From positions 1,364,001-1,428,000 of the forward strand of contig NC_010574.1 in NCBI RefSeq assembly GCF_000165395.2: a stretch of DNA of 64,000 nucleotides. Direction: 5' to 3'. Shown here one piece after another: positions 43,301-52,864 of this stretch (the stretch's first letter is position 1; every line of letters starts with the position of its first letter). Position numbers and translations under genes: made by a program. The notes beneath the pieces were generated by a model. It was not told the DNA's origin. It ran no database searches and worked only from the letters and a program-made list of their open reading frames with translations. Origin of the DNA: Babesia bovis T2Bo. Its lineage: Eukaryota > Apicomplexa > Aconoidasida > Piroplasmida > Babesiidae.

Positions 43301-43787
43301 TTGGATCTCTTATATCATAGTAGTTACCTATATTTTCTGTAGAATTCGGATCAGGTTTAATTCTTGCGTATTTGTATGGATCTTTATCTTCACTTTCTTT
43401 GGTATATCTGTTACCTACAGGTTTCGTAGGTCGGTATCTCGGATTGGTACTTTCGCATTTTCTAGTGTTGTAGTATCTTATAAATGCTCTTGTATGCATG
43501 TTAGACCAGGGACACCGATATCCTAGTATGTTCAATGTATTATGCTCTTGGATATCCAGTGGCTTATATGGTCCTGGATCAGATTGGTTGTTTCTAGGTA
43601 CTGTGTTCTTGTTCTTAGTATCTAGGTAATGCAATGACCCGGGCTGATTCACTTTTGGCGATACTGTACATCCATGGTTACTCGATAGCCAGTGCCCTGT
43701 ATGGTATCCTGCCGATATCCTAGGGTTTACATTTGCCAATTGCAGATGTATTTCTCGGCAGAATGCCGTGTTTTGTGGTAGCTTCAT
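40398..43787 (-). CDS. Long alpha-helical protein, possible organellar RNA-binding (HPR/FASTK-like)
   Basis: Single exon, 1129 aa. The first 215 residues are polar, Asn/Arg/Pro-rich and poorly structured; the start could be a later Met such as MHTRAFIRYYNTRKC, whose basic, acid-free start resembles a mitochondrial presequence. From about residue 230 the protein is a series of amphipathic helices with Leu/Ile/Ala heptad-like spacing, reminiscent of heptatricopeptide repeats in apicomplexan mitochondrial RNA proteins. No RAP domain was seen at the C-terminus. The assignment is structural guesswork; I do not recognise a named family. Confidence 0.7.
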   Translation of the reverse strand: MKLPQNTAFCREIHLQLANVNPRISAGYHTGHWLSSNHGCTVSPKVNQPGSLHYLDTKNKNTVPRNNQSDPGPYKPLDIQEHNTLNILGYRCPWSNMHTRAFIRYYNTRKCESTNPRYRPTKPVGNRYTKESEDKDPYKYARIKPDPNSTENIGNYYDIRDPRNNVVSPGFHTADPRATVTSRELTTEQLCLEEMDSIVDLNTDDNDVIQLKKRCLVTGTWSTVEAPIDTLTPSDTIEAVLHNCPDYAHLRSVEAMYKHMEILEDAGITHSHNEILGQLVEHICTLANNKAFKVNQAILIAMIYDRHNMLTDELTYAIIKVIKEQLYALRSYDIAAAVMVYGKYKDRFSPMLNALGLVFYDLMVAGKTAVEPKGPNPNEMIAVVKAYGNANMPVKRVIDATYGVLYNHINEMTKTQLTVVLQSFFQLTKDSNYVEMYTKAIAALVGEPLIYVDNFQAYAEEQLGIDFNTPKNIYNVELLKQNDDITIPDTLKFMDAMARCNSELLINSVHTRIEFKRLWSDNIRKGIMPWKGPVISTQAESISTEQVPYASTFVDRPKEVNYKDQIIVLHKRMLEMLRNIVEPIIDPIWYLEVIYARSNVEPRESMLDKHSLYTTGIKNTNSKKYPMPIFKPDMLAAFSESDFANAAWEYIESIRLFTTAIPDSGHKKLSTQDFIKEVTDDISLGSCTNDQVVHLNEYDIPQCIAALNDYGRYDTGLLTETAWCLGALYFRTLFITPNSLDNIYPRSLVLQHPYLCFIESDDTQMIPEIHRIKQCDHRFYKPAPVYAHMLQGNPGLYGLAIYSIGNVIHRISTQDVHSVLCMLQQVNDAVQNIIHPFYVTRNLGNPLHQYSALYYTGNLVMCHKRDEIPESVINTIVIQTQNSIMEVLKSEPFKHVGAILNNAVISLFTYIITEREQESIELTIAEMSQMSFTVSMITAFYDMVTNQENGVRNHIELQQRILKLIGTEINNLSKDEIDWQHDQQISLVSRNMKHEETRTYADKIDTIAIKIEANDYNKLTEALGPAVIMVPLNSGTLELIHTTMQIMYKRVQYMGPRELIRAVISILDMQTALNMMQNVTEEDPQAQVVQLLEILKIICKQKISAQNIDTQDKERFSRHGRQTLNSVLE

Positions 43788-44286
43788 AATATTACAGGTT
43801 TGTTAGTACATAGTTCAGTGGAACATTACTGATGTGTTAAAGATTCCTAGTACAGGGATTCTATCTATGGTTCCTAGATACCTTTTACTATACCAACGGA
43901 TTGCACGGATACACTGCATTTTAAAATTGAAATATAGAATCCACTGTGTCTTTTATGTGTCCTATTGTGGCTACACATTTGTCTGCTATGCATCGCAGTT
44001 ATGTGAGTGTGGTTGTTATAGAAGTCAAACTACCGGGACTAATTATGTCCTTATGTTTATCAGAGGTGTTGTATATATACTATAGACTATCTACTGACTA
44101 TATTTATAGAGCGCATTACATCTTCATTTCCTTCCCCACTCATAATGAAATATAGGTACCATTATGATGGAATATTTGGGCACTATTATTGTTATTCCAA
44201 TTGTTTACATACAGTGACTCATATTTATTTAATTGTTATGAGTCCGTGATGTTGGCTATGGTATTGTGAATTCCATGTTGAGCGCC
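43788..44286. promoter_or_regulatory. Divergent region between the helical protein and CK2 beta
   Basis: A 499-bp AT-rich gap between outward-facing starts, without a supported gene. It should hold both promoters. Confidence 0.4.
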
Positions 44287-45121
44287 ATGGAGGAGGATGT
44301 GGACGATTGGCAAGACCTTTCGGTGGACAGTGACGATGCTATGAAATGGATTCCTTGGTTCATATCACTTGACGGCCATGAATTTCTTTTGGAGGTGTGT
44401 TGATTGTTTGTTTGGTCTATTCATTACTTAGGTGGAAGAATCTTTTATTCAGGATCAATTTAACTTATGTGGTCTTAAGTCTATGAAGAACTATGACAGT
44501 GCCATGGAGATGATTCTAGGTTATGCTCCTACTGAGGAAGTTTTCATGGATGCTTCGTTTTTACAGCTTTATCGTTGTGCTAGTGACCTTTATGGTATGA
44601 TTCATGCTCGTTTTATTACGTCACCCATGGGTCTTCAGCTGATGGTATGTTTTTTATGAATATGTATATATACTATCAGAAAGAGAAGTTTCAGCAGGGT
44701 GTATTTGGTCACTGTCCTCGTGTTCGTTGTCAGCGTCAGAACGTTTTACCTGTTGGTTTCAGTGACACGTTACACAACCACCGCATTAAGAAGTATTGTC
44801 CTCGTTGTCAGGAGGCTTATTTATTTAAATCTAATGAGGCTCATGCTGAGATTGACGGTGCTTTTATCGGTCGTTCATTTCCTCATATATTTTTGTTATC
44901 ATTTCCTCATTTGATTCCTAAGGACCCGCCTCAACCGTATATACCTCGTATATTTGGTTTTCGTGTGCACAAGATAAATTCTTTGATCAAGATAAAGCTT
45001 GACAATGTAGGTGTTTATAATTATTTGTACATTATATATACAGGGTGAGTTTGGTGCTTCTCCATCGATCAAGCACGAATCGCAATATTTATCACAAATA
45101 GAGGATGATAGTGACACATGA
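44287..45121 (+). CDS. CK2B: Casein kinase 2 beta regulatory subunit
   Basis: Four exons, 44287-44394, 44432-44644, 44680-45006 and 45044-45121, give 241 aa; introns are 37, 35 and 37 nt. The sequence follows CK2 beta closely: PWFISLDGHEFLLEVEESFI, an acidic loop equivalent, LYGMIHARFI, then the zinc finger CPRVRCQRQNVLPVG ... KKYCPRCQEAY, and PRIFGFRVH. The zinc finger makes the beta dimer, and the C-terminal strand docks the catalytic alpha subunit. An in-frame ATG 12 nt upstream (44275) is possible, but the ATG at 44287 has the better context (GCCATGG). Confidence 0.95.
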
Positions 45122-45241
45122 TTGATTTTAATTCTTATTAATTTAGTTTTATTTTATAGTTACTGTCGCGCCCCCATGCTATATCAATTTTATGTCGTCT
45201 TGATCCTGTTACTCTAAGAAACACTATTACAATATTTAAAC

Positions 45242-45885
45242 ATGATACATCCTTGTGTGCGTCGTTTAGGCTCTCGGGTCTGTGACGCCCTTGTGATGTT
45301 TGGTGCTCACAGGGAGCGTATTCCATTCATCTCTCATCCAGGTTAGTGTTATTAATCTGGTATATATTACACACAGGTGTTATGGCAGTTTGCCAGTTAC
45401 TTGAGATGAAGTCATTGGTTGAGCATCGTGCTCATTTTACTCAGGATGACGTGAACCGTATGTATGAGTATGACTCATCTTTGGCTGAGGTAATATAGTT
45501 GTTTAATGCCACAATGTTGTTTACAGAAGGCTCAGGTTGCTGTTGACCACAATTTGCCTATATCTCATTACAACTTGGAGTATCTTGACAAGCCAGGATT
45601 TCTTGAGCGTCTTCTTGAGGAGAAGCGTTTGAATGAGGCCATTGCATCTGAGGTTTTGTCATCTCCCGCTGGTAGTTATGAGCAGCCTGGCTCTATTACT
45701 AAATATGAGGCTCCTGAGGTAGGTCTACTTTGTTTATATCTATTATACTGTAGATACCCCTTGAGTGGCGTCAGCATGAGCTTGCTATGACTCACGCTAT
45801 GGTTGATGTCCAGCCTTCTATATTGCGTGAGATGGAGACTCAGCGCAAAATGCGTGAGTTCATGTCTCGTCATCGTGGAGAGTGA
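45242..45885 (+). CDS. Hypothetical protein, 178 aa
   Basis: Four exons, 45242-45341, 45377-45489, 45527-45718 and 45754-45885, joined in frame with introns of 35, 37 and 35 nt. The start MIHPCVRRLGSRVCDAL is basic and free of acidic residues, which suits mitochondrial import. The rest is charged and helical, with a short Pro-rich linker and a C-terminal basic helix (MRETQRKMREF-like region ending RHRGE). I do not recognise a family; an apicomplexan mitoribosome or respiratory-complex subunit would fit the size and composition. The last 26 bp of coding sequence overlap the end of the convergent gene at 45860. Confidence 0.65.
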
Positions 45886-46819
45886 CCATCCACTCCTTTG
45901 GTAGAACTTTTTCTTTATGCAGCTTAGCTTCTACTATCTGTTGTTTGTGGATTGGATGCTGCAACTGCAATGTACATAGTTGCAGGCACATCGTATTGAC
46001 TGCGTTATGACTGCTGTTAATATTTTTATTGACGACTATTAATCCTAGTGCCGCCAGTACTTGTGCGATATTCCTGTTAATCGTTTGGGAGTTTGTGCTT
46101 ATTTCCATATATCTATATTTTGCCATTTTGCTGGATTTTGTGTTACTATTTAAATATGTCTTTAGATTTTGCATTGTATATTCTATAGTGTGGCAATTTT
46201 CTTGGAACCTTGTATCTAGATTCAAGTTACTCTTTTCTGTGGACGACTCCATACTTCCGTTTTGTGAGTGGCTCGGTATATCCTTTACTATACATGTATT
46301 TGACATTGCGATAAGTTGTGCGATACCCTGCTTTAGTACTCCATTTGGTATATTGTTTATAATATGTTTTGGGTGTTGTTTTATTGATTTTACTTCAATA
46401 TTGAATTTTCCTGTTGTTATCTCCTTTTTATGATTGAAACATCTAAATGAATGCTTAAATTTAGATTTGGCCACTAGTGCTTTATAGCTCTTGTTTGCGT
46501 GTATTATGCATTGGTATGTCATGTTACACTTTCCTGATTCCAATAGTCTGCGTATATACTTATGCATGGCATCATCTGTGCATCCTATAACAATTCCGCT
46601 TTGACTTGCTGTGAGTTTACTTGGGAAGGTGATTTTATTCAGGTCTATTCCTAGCTTGGTGGCAACCACAGGTGCCATGACAGCATCATTTCCTTTTTGG
46701 CTAAAGGGTGCATTTAGATACCATCCTGTAGGCTTATATGCTAGGAAGAACCTAGATTCAGGTCCTGTCAATAGGATTCTAACTTCCTTGGCTAATGCTG
46801 CCATGGTTGTGTGTGACAC
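45860..46819 (-). CDS. RluA-type pseudouridine-synthase-like protein, catalytic Asp apparently lost
   Basis: Single exon, 319 aa. The pattern follows the RluA/RsuA fold: LAYKPTGWYLNAP near residue 28 (the KPxG strand), then SKLTASQSGIVIGCTDDAM, where active enzymes have RLDxxTSG. At the C-terminus LQLCTLQLQHPIHKQQI and LPKEWMVTL match the LHAxxLxFxHP...LP..W end of the family. The essential Asp is Thr here, so ordinary pseudouridine formation is not expected. The middle (about 170-250) is low in conservation and Ser/Asn-rich. It may be a non-catalytic RNA-binding relative. Its start is 40 bp from the RNase H2C start, with which it is divergent. Confidence 0.6.
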   Translation of the reverse strand: MSHTTMAALAKEVRILLTGPESRFFLAYKPTGWYLNAPFSQKGNDAVMAPVVATKLGIDLNKITFPSKLTASQSGIVIGCTDDAMHKYIRRLLESGKCNMTYQCIIHANKSYKALVAKSKFKHSFRCFNHKKEITTGKFNIEVKSIKQHPKHIINNIPNGVLKQGIAQLIAMSNTCIVKDIPSHSQNGSMESSTEKSNLNLDTRFQENCHTIEYTMQNLKTYLNSNTKSSKMAKYRYMEISTNSQTINRNIAQVLAALGLIVVNKNINSSHNAVNTMCLQLCTLQLQHPIHKQQIVEAKLHKEKVLPKEWMVTLHDDET

Positions 46820-46859
46820 ACTTGAGGTTTTATTTTCAGTATAAACCCTAGATTCTACA

Positions 46860-47585
46860 ATGTCTGATGGTTACAATGTTCATGTGTTACCATGTTTGAT
46901 AAAGCAGCCTGGTGATGCTGATATTCAGGGTGGCTTTACCGACAATATCATATCTTTGGATTCAGTCAGTCCAGAAACGCCACTAGGTATGTATGATTCC
47001 TTTGTGACATAGTCTGTAGGTGGTTTAAGTATATCTGACATATGTGGATCTGTATCGCGTGACGTTAATTTCGGGGTATCTGGCACTGAACGTCTGAGTT
47101 GTGACGTATATTCATCGCAATATGGCTCCGACCCTTTTTTGGGTAAGGAGCGTTTATGTACATTTCTTCGTGGTCGTTGTTTACGTGGCAGCAAGTTGAA
47201 TTTTGATGCTATTGGCTGTCGTATGTCTATGGTTGAGGTTTGTAATTCCACTCGTCAACGGAATGCGTCATCTCGTAGTGGCCTTACACCATCTTATACT
47301 CTTGGGGAATTAGGTCCTGTGGAATCATTTACGTATGTTTATGTTGTTTATTATATATTATGTTAGTGTCTGGGACCGTGATAGTGACATAAGTCCATTG
47401 TCTCCATGTCTTGAGGGATACAAGCACATCGCGGTAGCTCGAGCTGTATGTTTTTTTAGTATCGTTCTAATTTATCACAGCTGAGTGACTACTCTGGTGA
47501 GCGTGACTACGTGGAGGGATATCGTCCTGAGGCAGAAACTTCTGCAGCATCATCTCCGTTGCCTGGTCAAGGGGCTCCTCATTGA
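46860..47585 (+). CDS. RNASEH2C: Ribonuclease H2 subunit C
   Basis: Four exons, 46860-46986, 47020-47332, 47367-47445 and 47481-47585, give 207 aa; introns are 33, 34 and 35 nt. Family blocks are in order: NVHVLPCLIKQPGDADI (the HLLPC...GPA strand), LCTFLRGRCLRGSKL (FRGR.LxG) and SFTVWDRDSD (the xWDRD strand before the last helix), then HIAVARAL. Subunit C forms a beta-barrel platform with subunit B that holds the catalytic A subunit, which removes ribonucleotides from DNA. The last coding exon overlaps the antisense end of the helical gene that ends at 47467. Confidence 0.8.
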
Positions 47586-48757
47586 TTCTTAGTTTATCTA
47601 TTTGCTGTAGACATTTGGACACGATATCTAGCATATTCAATTTATATGCACCATATGCGATGGTAGCGAACTCTTTTGTTGTGGTTGCATCTGTGAATAC
47701 CTGTTCAAATTTATGGTAATACCACTCATGATCTATATGCTTTAAATCCCAGTTACCCGCGAGATAAAATATCTGTATATTGTGTGATGCATTAAAGATA
47801 ACCTACATTCGCCAGTTGCGTGATATTGATATCCATGTTTTGTAGTTGCGTCATTAACTGATTCATTAGAGCTCCATCTTTCATATTCAACCTGGCCAAT
47901 GCTGATATTAGGTACAAAGTTTGGCTGGTTGTCATCGTTCTTTGCGATAAAGTTTGTATCAGTTCCTGGACCATCGCTGTGGCATGGTTATACTTGGCTA
48001 CAGTGCTTAGCAGCATAATAACCTGTTGGACACTGATCGCCGAAATCCTGTTAACGATAGGTTCCTCTAGGTGTTGTAAGATAAGTGATTTTATGGTATA
48101 TTGCGATTTACAGAGTGCGATATATAGCTTGACAAGTGACGTCGTGTTTATATCTGTTGCTCGTTTTGAGGCTTCCATTGCCAATGGAGTGATCAGGGGC
48201 TCAATGACGGAATCCTTGGGGAACGCACGTACTACAGCAAGAACAACTCTTGTTAGTGCTGCAGTTTCTATATCATGGATATATCGTTGCATTTGTTGCA
48301 GTATATGGGTACACATTTCAATATCACTACGTGTTGCGAAGCACCTGAGTATCAGTGCCAATGGGTATGGTCCAGTGGCACCGCCAATAGTAGTACATAT
48401 CCTCTCTTTGAGTAGCTCCAGCATCTCTGGATCCATTATATCTAATCTATCCATGCCGTGCAGCATACCGCAACACGATAGAATATCAGACTCAGGCACC
48501 TGGGCAGATGCTTGTCGCTTCAATTTGGGTACTAGTTCAGGTGGTATCTGCAGTCCTTTGGGTAGCATAACCAAGACCCTCGCTAGATGCTTGTGTCCAA
48601 ATGAGTGCAGTATTAATTCAAACCGCTTCAACAGTAGCAGCCACGTTTTATTATCTCTGGGTCCACGTTCCAATACCTGTTCAATCAATGCTGTTAACCG
48701 TGCAACACCAGCCCAAGGCACTTGTGCCAACGTTTCTCTTGACACCGGCGCTTTCAT
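47467..48757 (-). CDS. Alpha-helical repeat protein, 418 aa (HPR-like)
   Basis: Two exons, 48757-47807 and 47772-47467, with a 34-nt intron. The protein is almost all helix, with repeated units such as LILRCFATRSDIEMC, RVVLAVVRAFPKD and LVKLYIALCKSQY, typical of heptatricopeptide-repeat proteins in apicomplexan organelles. There is no RAP domain. The C-terminal 39 residues are encoded opposite the last exon of RNase H2C. The ATG overlaps the TGA of the upstream gene (ATGA), and the frame stays open upstream of the ATG, so the true start, or a join to the upstream gene, is unresolved. Confidence 0.65.
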
Positions 48758-51120
48758 TCTCCTGGGCAGTCGTCTATCAACGGTTTTCGTATACTTTCTG
48801 GTACTTTCATATCTCCGTCCAACAGTTCCATTGGTGTACGCAATGCCTCTGATATCCTAGTAGCTTCAAATTCAATTTGTTTCATCAATTGTCCCAGGAA
48901 GGTTGGTATATGGGTGTCCAACCTTCTTTTCTGGGACCGTAGTCCAGGTGTGTATAAAACAGGCTTATGGTTTATCCACGTTATTCTCCATCCATACGCC
49001 TCCTTTTCCCATCGTTTTAAAACGGCATATATCATCTGGTGCATAGCTTCCAGTGTGTCCATATTCCATTCAGTGTGTATCTTGGCGTTTGTAGCAAACA
49101 TGACCAAACTGTGTAGCAACTGCTTCGTGGTTCTCTGTGATTCTAACTTCCTTGTTAGTGCATTGAACACAGTTTGCGCTACTGTGTTATCCCATATCAT
49201 GCTAAGCCATAGGAATACTGAATCTATGCTAGGACTCCAAGGAGTCCTTAGCAGAAGCTCGAACCCTGCAACGCAGTTGTGCCGTATATGTTCAGTTGAT
49301 GGCTCCGCCAAAGGATGGGAGTCCCTAGTTTTATGTACTCCAGGGAACGTTACTTTAACTAATCTCTTGATACACTTTGCCACTATGGCCTCGGAGCCTT
49401 GAGGCACATCCTTGCTTGGTGCCACTGATAGCCACGTAGCTATCCAAGCCAATGTTTCCGATATATCTACATATGATGGACCGACTCCAATGGGAGCCGT
49501 CACTTTATTGATGAGTTTCAAAAGGCCAGTGAGAATGTCTGCGGATTGCCCTGTATTGTGACATCCTGTTCTTAGCATATGGGATATAACCTTGCTTGAT
49601 ATTTTGAAGCACACTTGTTTCATTACATCGTCTGGGTTAGTACCACTGCATTGATCCACTATTTGTATCCATGTTTTCGTAGTCTCGTATACAACGGGTT
49701 TGTAAGCATCACTATTTACATCCGGCCCTGGGCGGGATATATCTAGGTCCAACAACTCGTCAACGAGTGCCATTGAGTATGGTCCTAGGTCCGGGCAGAG
49801 TACTGGGAGGTACGTACATAGCATGAGGTCATTACGTTCCATATCTATCCAGCAGTTTAAGGCACTAGCCCTGTGTATGGTGGCAATCGCTGCCTGTAGA
49901 ATATTACGCAATGCGAAGTATTCCTGTGTTGCCAGGGTACTTAGCTTATCCGTTTCCTTGGATAGTGCAAGCTCCAGTATCGACATGGGTGGTAGCGATA
50001 ACAAGTTTTCTATTAGCGTAACAAGCTTGTGTATATACTTCGTGCACGCATCGACATGTGGCAAAACTGCAGCTTTCAGGACTAGTAGCTCGTGGTGGTG
50101 TATGGATGCATCCATGTCAATTCGTTCCAGGCATGTTGATATGTAACGTAGAATCTCTTTGCGATGTGGCATGCTATCGGCGCATTTGTAGATAGCGGCA
50201 ATTGCCATCTTTCTATCGGCCAGTATATCACTTGTTGCATATTGGGTCAGCATTGGCAACAACGAGTCAAGCGAGCGTCCCTTTGAGACGATGTTTGATA
50301 AAAGCCTGGTTCTAGATTTGAGATCTACTTCCTCAATGCGATAGAGTCCGTATTCCCACAGATCTGCCAGTAAGGCTGCGATAATTTCATCCAGATAAAT
50401 GCTATTGGTGTATTGCGTTATCCATAGACATTGTGCTGTTAGTACTTTACGCTCATCATCGTTCAGGAGTCTTGCCTTAAGGCATTCACGAAGCAGCGTT
50501 AACCTGTGGACTTGTTCATCAGGTGTTGCCGTTGCAACGTCTTTCAACCACCGCTTGGTATACAATCCCAGGTATTCGTTAATTTTTACAGCGGCTATGT
50601 TGTTCAACAGCTGGTAGCATATCCTGGATATATTGGTACCAGTACTGCACTCTACTCCCCAAATAGCGCATATAGTAAGTATTTCCATTACTACTTGGTC
50701 CAGTTGTGTATAACATAGATCAGTGTCTGACGTTACTGCCATGGTTTCAATTGCGACATCACAATGCCTATCGGTTATACCATCCAAGTTCTCATTCATT
50801 TCACTGACCATGTTCACTATCATAAAGGATATTTCCAACGCTCTTATGTCATGTTGTGCGATATCTAGTTGCAGTATATTTGCCATGGTAGCTCTGTCTA
50901 TCAAGATCTTATTTCGTGCTAACCGGGCTATATTCCCCGTCCTTCTGTGTATAACATTTAGTTTTGCGGCTATATGTGACCTCAATTCGGCTAATTGGCA
51001 AGGATATCTAAAGCTGGGCTGTGTATCCCTTGTTTGGGTACTGCCAACAGAATAGCGGTCTGATCCCGCTTCTGTTGACGGCAGTTCGTCATAGTGTCCC
51101 TTATGTCCCAAACACTTCAT
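48754..51120 (-). CDS. Long alpha-helical protein, 788 aa (HPR-like)
   Basis: Single exon. Residues 1-30 are polar; from residue 40 the protein is helical with repeated Leu-rich units (LLTQYATSDILADRKMAI region, ALRNILQAAIATIHRAS region). Near the C-terminus, YGWRITWINHKPVLYTPG looks like a strand-turn-strand similar to the start of RAP or related nuclease-like domains, but the rest of RAP is not clear. Mitochondrial or apicoplast RNA work is a reasonable guess, not shown. It ends 4 nt into the next gene on the same strand. Confidence 0.65.
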   Translation of the reverse strand: MKCLGHKGHYDELPSTEAGSDRYSVGSTQTRDTQPSFRYPCQLAELRSHIAAKLNVIHRRTGNIARLARNKILIDRATMANILQLDIAQHDIRALEISFMIVNMVSEMNENLDGITDRHCDVAIETMAVTSDTDLCYTQLDQVVMEILTICAIWGVECSTGTNISRICYQLLNNIAAVKINEYLGLYTKRWLKDVATATPDEQVHRLTLLRECLKARLLNDDERKVLTAQCLWITQYTNSIYLDEIIAALLADLWEYGLYRIEEVDLKSRTRLLSNIVSKGRSLDSLLPMLTQYATSDILADRKMAIAAIYKCADSMPHRKEILRYISTCLERIDMDASIHHHELLVLKAAVLPHVDACTKYIHKLVTLIENLLSLPPMSILELALSKETDKLSTLATQEYFALRNILQAAIATIHRASALNCWIDMERNDLMLCTYLPVLCPDLGPYSMALVDELLDLDISRPGPDVNSDAYKPVVYETTKTWIQIVDQCSGTNPDDVMKQVCFKISSKVISHMLRTGCHNTGQSADILTGLLKLINKVTAPIGVGPSYVDISETLAWIATWLSVAPSKDVPQGSEAIVAKCIKRLVKVTFPGVHKTRDSHPLAEPSTEHIRHNCVAGFELLLRTPWSPSIDSVFLWLSMIWDNTVAQTVFNALTRKLESQRTTKQLLHSLVMFATNAKIHTEWNMDTLEAMHQMIYAVLKRWEKEAYGWRITWINHKPVLYTPGLRSQKRRLDTHIPTFLGQLMKQIEFEATRISEALRTPMELLDGDMKVPESIRKPLIDDCPGE

Positions 51121-51340
51121 TTTATCTTTATGTGTATGGCTATATCCAATGGTACGGTGTGCGAGTTCAGTTTCTATTGTGCTCTTGCACGGTGTGTTGC
51201 TACAATATCACATTATCTCAAGTTGTGGGTGGCATTGACACTTTGGCCTTTAACATGCGATTGTTAGCGTGTATATCTTGCTAACCAAGAGTTCTATTTC
51301 TTGTTAGGATAACGTGGCACTGGCTAGGTAGGGACCTAGA

Positions 51341-52765
51341 TTACACGAGGTAGTTCCCGAAGGTCCACACTTCCATCTCGTCTACGTTGAATACGAACGA
51401 CTCCGACAGCGGCTCGTTTCCGAAAGTTTCGCAAGTGGCGGTAGTACCGCTTTGGAATGCTTCGTGCAAGGACAGTGCTGAATTAGCACCTCCACCGATG
51501 ACGATTGCATTTTCGTTAGAGTATACATAGCACTTATTGTTTCCTTTGGACCTGTATACCTTGAGTCTCCCATCAACAAACTTGAATACGAATGTATGGG
51601 CGGTTCCATAGAACTTGTATGATATTCCAATATGTCCTGTGAATGCGCCGAAGACTCCACCTCGGTCATCTTTGATGACCATCAGGCAATCATCGTGGTT
51701 TTCCAACTTTTTATATAGTGTACTGAACGACACTCCGTCATGCGATGTTTTGAAAGTTAGTTCCCAGTCTCGTATGGCCAGTGTTGGTGGCAGGTTATCT
51801 ACTAGTTGGCTTACCATATCAGCCTTGAGTATCCTTGAAGCGCGTTCAACGCGCTCTCGCAACTCACTTTCACATTTTGCTATACCGATTGCATGATCTG
51901 ATGCAGTTTCTTTTTTATTACTTTTTTTGGTACTAGTTTCATGTGACCTTCGTCTGCGTATTTGTGTGGATTCCTGTTCATCGCCTCTATAACTTTGCGT
52001 CAGCATCTCTAGCAGTGCGTTTGAGGCAAACGGCACGCTAGATATCCTATGCCTGGTTGGATGCTGGATCTCTCGGAATCGTGCTGCATCTATGGCTTCC
52101 ATGAGTGCTAATGTACATTTATGTGCAACTTCCTTTTGGAAGAATGCGAATACTACAAATACTTTTGTTGGGAATGCTTGTTGCACTGGTTTTTCCGGTG
52201 GTAATCGTGGTGTCATGGAGAATCCTGCCATGTTTGCCACGTACGATAGTTTGGAAATACCCTGCATAACATAGCTCATATTCTTGCGTTCCTTTTCTTT
52301 ATCGTTTGGAGCAATTTCCTCGGTGACTGCAGTACTGCTATCCGTAGCTTGTGCTCCTGAACATTCTTTAGTACGTGATTTTAGGAGTATTTGCAACAGG
52401 CCGTTGCAATGCATATTCCCGCCATCATATGAACTCAGGTCGTCTGACGATACTCCTATAAGTCCACATTCCGCTATGCTTGTGAGGTCAATATGTACTT
52501 GGTAGTAGCTGCATCCTCGTTCTTTAACAGTAGCATCTCTTGCATCAGGTTCGAATGTTAGCGATTCACTGGTTAATGTCAATCGTCCTAATACTGGGAC
52601 TCCTACTATACAGTAGTGGCACACCTCATTGAATATTATCTGGTCGGTACAAGTTCGTGTATTTGTATCTGTTGGCACACTTTGCTGTGCACGAGATACG
52701 GCTACCAGTTGCCGGAAGCTCCCGGGTGCCTGCTGCATATCTTCATGACGCTCCATGTACTGCAA
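51341..52765 (-). CDS. TLD-domain protein (OXR1/TBC1D24-type)
   Basis: Single exon, 474 aa. Residues about 40-240 resemble a GRAM/PH-like fold (VPV LGRLTLTSESLTFEP region). The TLDc domain fills about 320-474: LPPTLAIRDWELTFKTSHDG, SFSTLYKKLENHDDCLMVIK, GGVFGAFTGHI, FVFKF and the last strand SESFVFNVDEMEVWTFG. These are the conserved positions of TLDc proteins (W/LxxST..DG.Sl..ly; v.kd..g.vFGaf; Fl F; C..f.n..L). TLDc proteins bind the V-ATPase and affect oxidative stress resistance; in apicomplexans related proteins act in vesicle traffic. Start and length are consistent with a complete protein. Confidence 0.85.
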   Translation of the reverse strand: MQYMERHEDMQQAPGSFRQLVAVSRAQQSVPTDTNTRTCTDQIIFNEVCHYCIVGVPVLGRLTLTSESLTFEPDARDATVKERGCSYYQVHIDLTSIAECGLIGVSSDDLSSYDGGNMHCNGLLQILLKSRTKECSGAQATDSSTAVTEEIAPNDKEKERKNMSYVMQGISKLSYVANMAGFSMTPRLPPEKPVQQAFPTKVFVVFAFFQKEVAHKCTLALMEAIDAARFREIQHPTRHRISSVPFASNALLEMLTQSYRGDEQESTQIRRRRSHETSTKKSNKKETASDHAIGIAKCESELRERVERASRILKADMVSQLVDNLPPTLAIRDWELTFKTSHDGVSFSTLYKKLENHDDCLMVIKDDRGGVFGAFTGHIGISYKFYGTAHTFVFKFVDGRLKVYRSKGNNKCYVYSNENAIVIGGGANSALSLHEAFQSGTTATCETFGNEPLSESFVFNVDEMEVWTFGNYLV

Positions 52766-52864
52766 CTAGGTATCTAATACGCGATACAAGTTCGCGAGTG
52801 TGTAATTGTGGCATATAGCGATTATTAGACACGTTGTGCCGCGTGATGTGAGGCATTTTAATGC

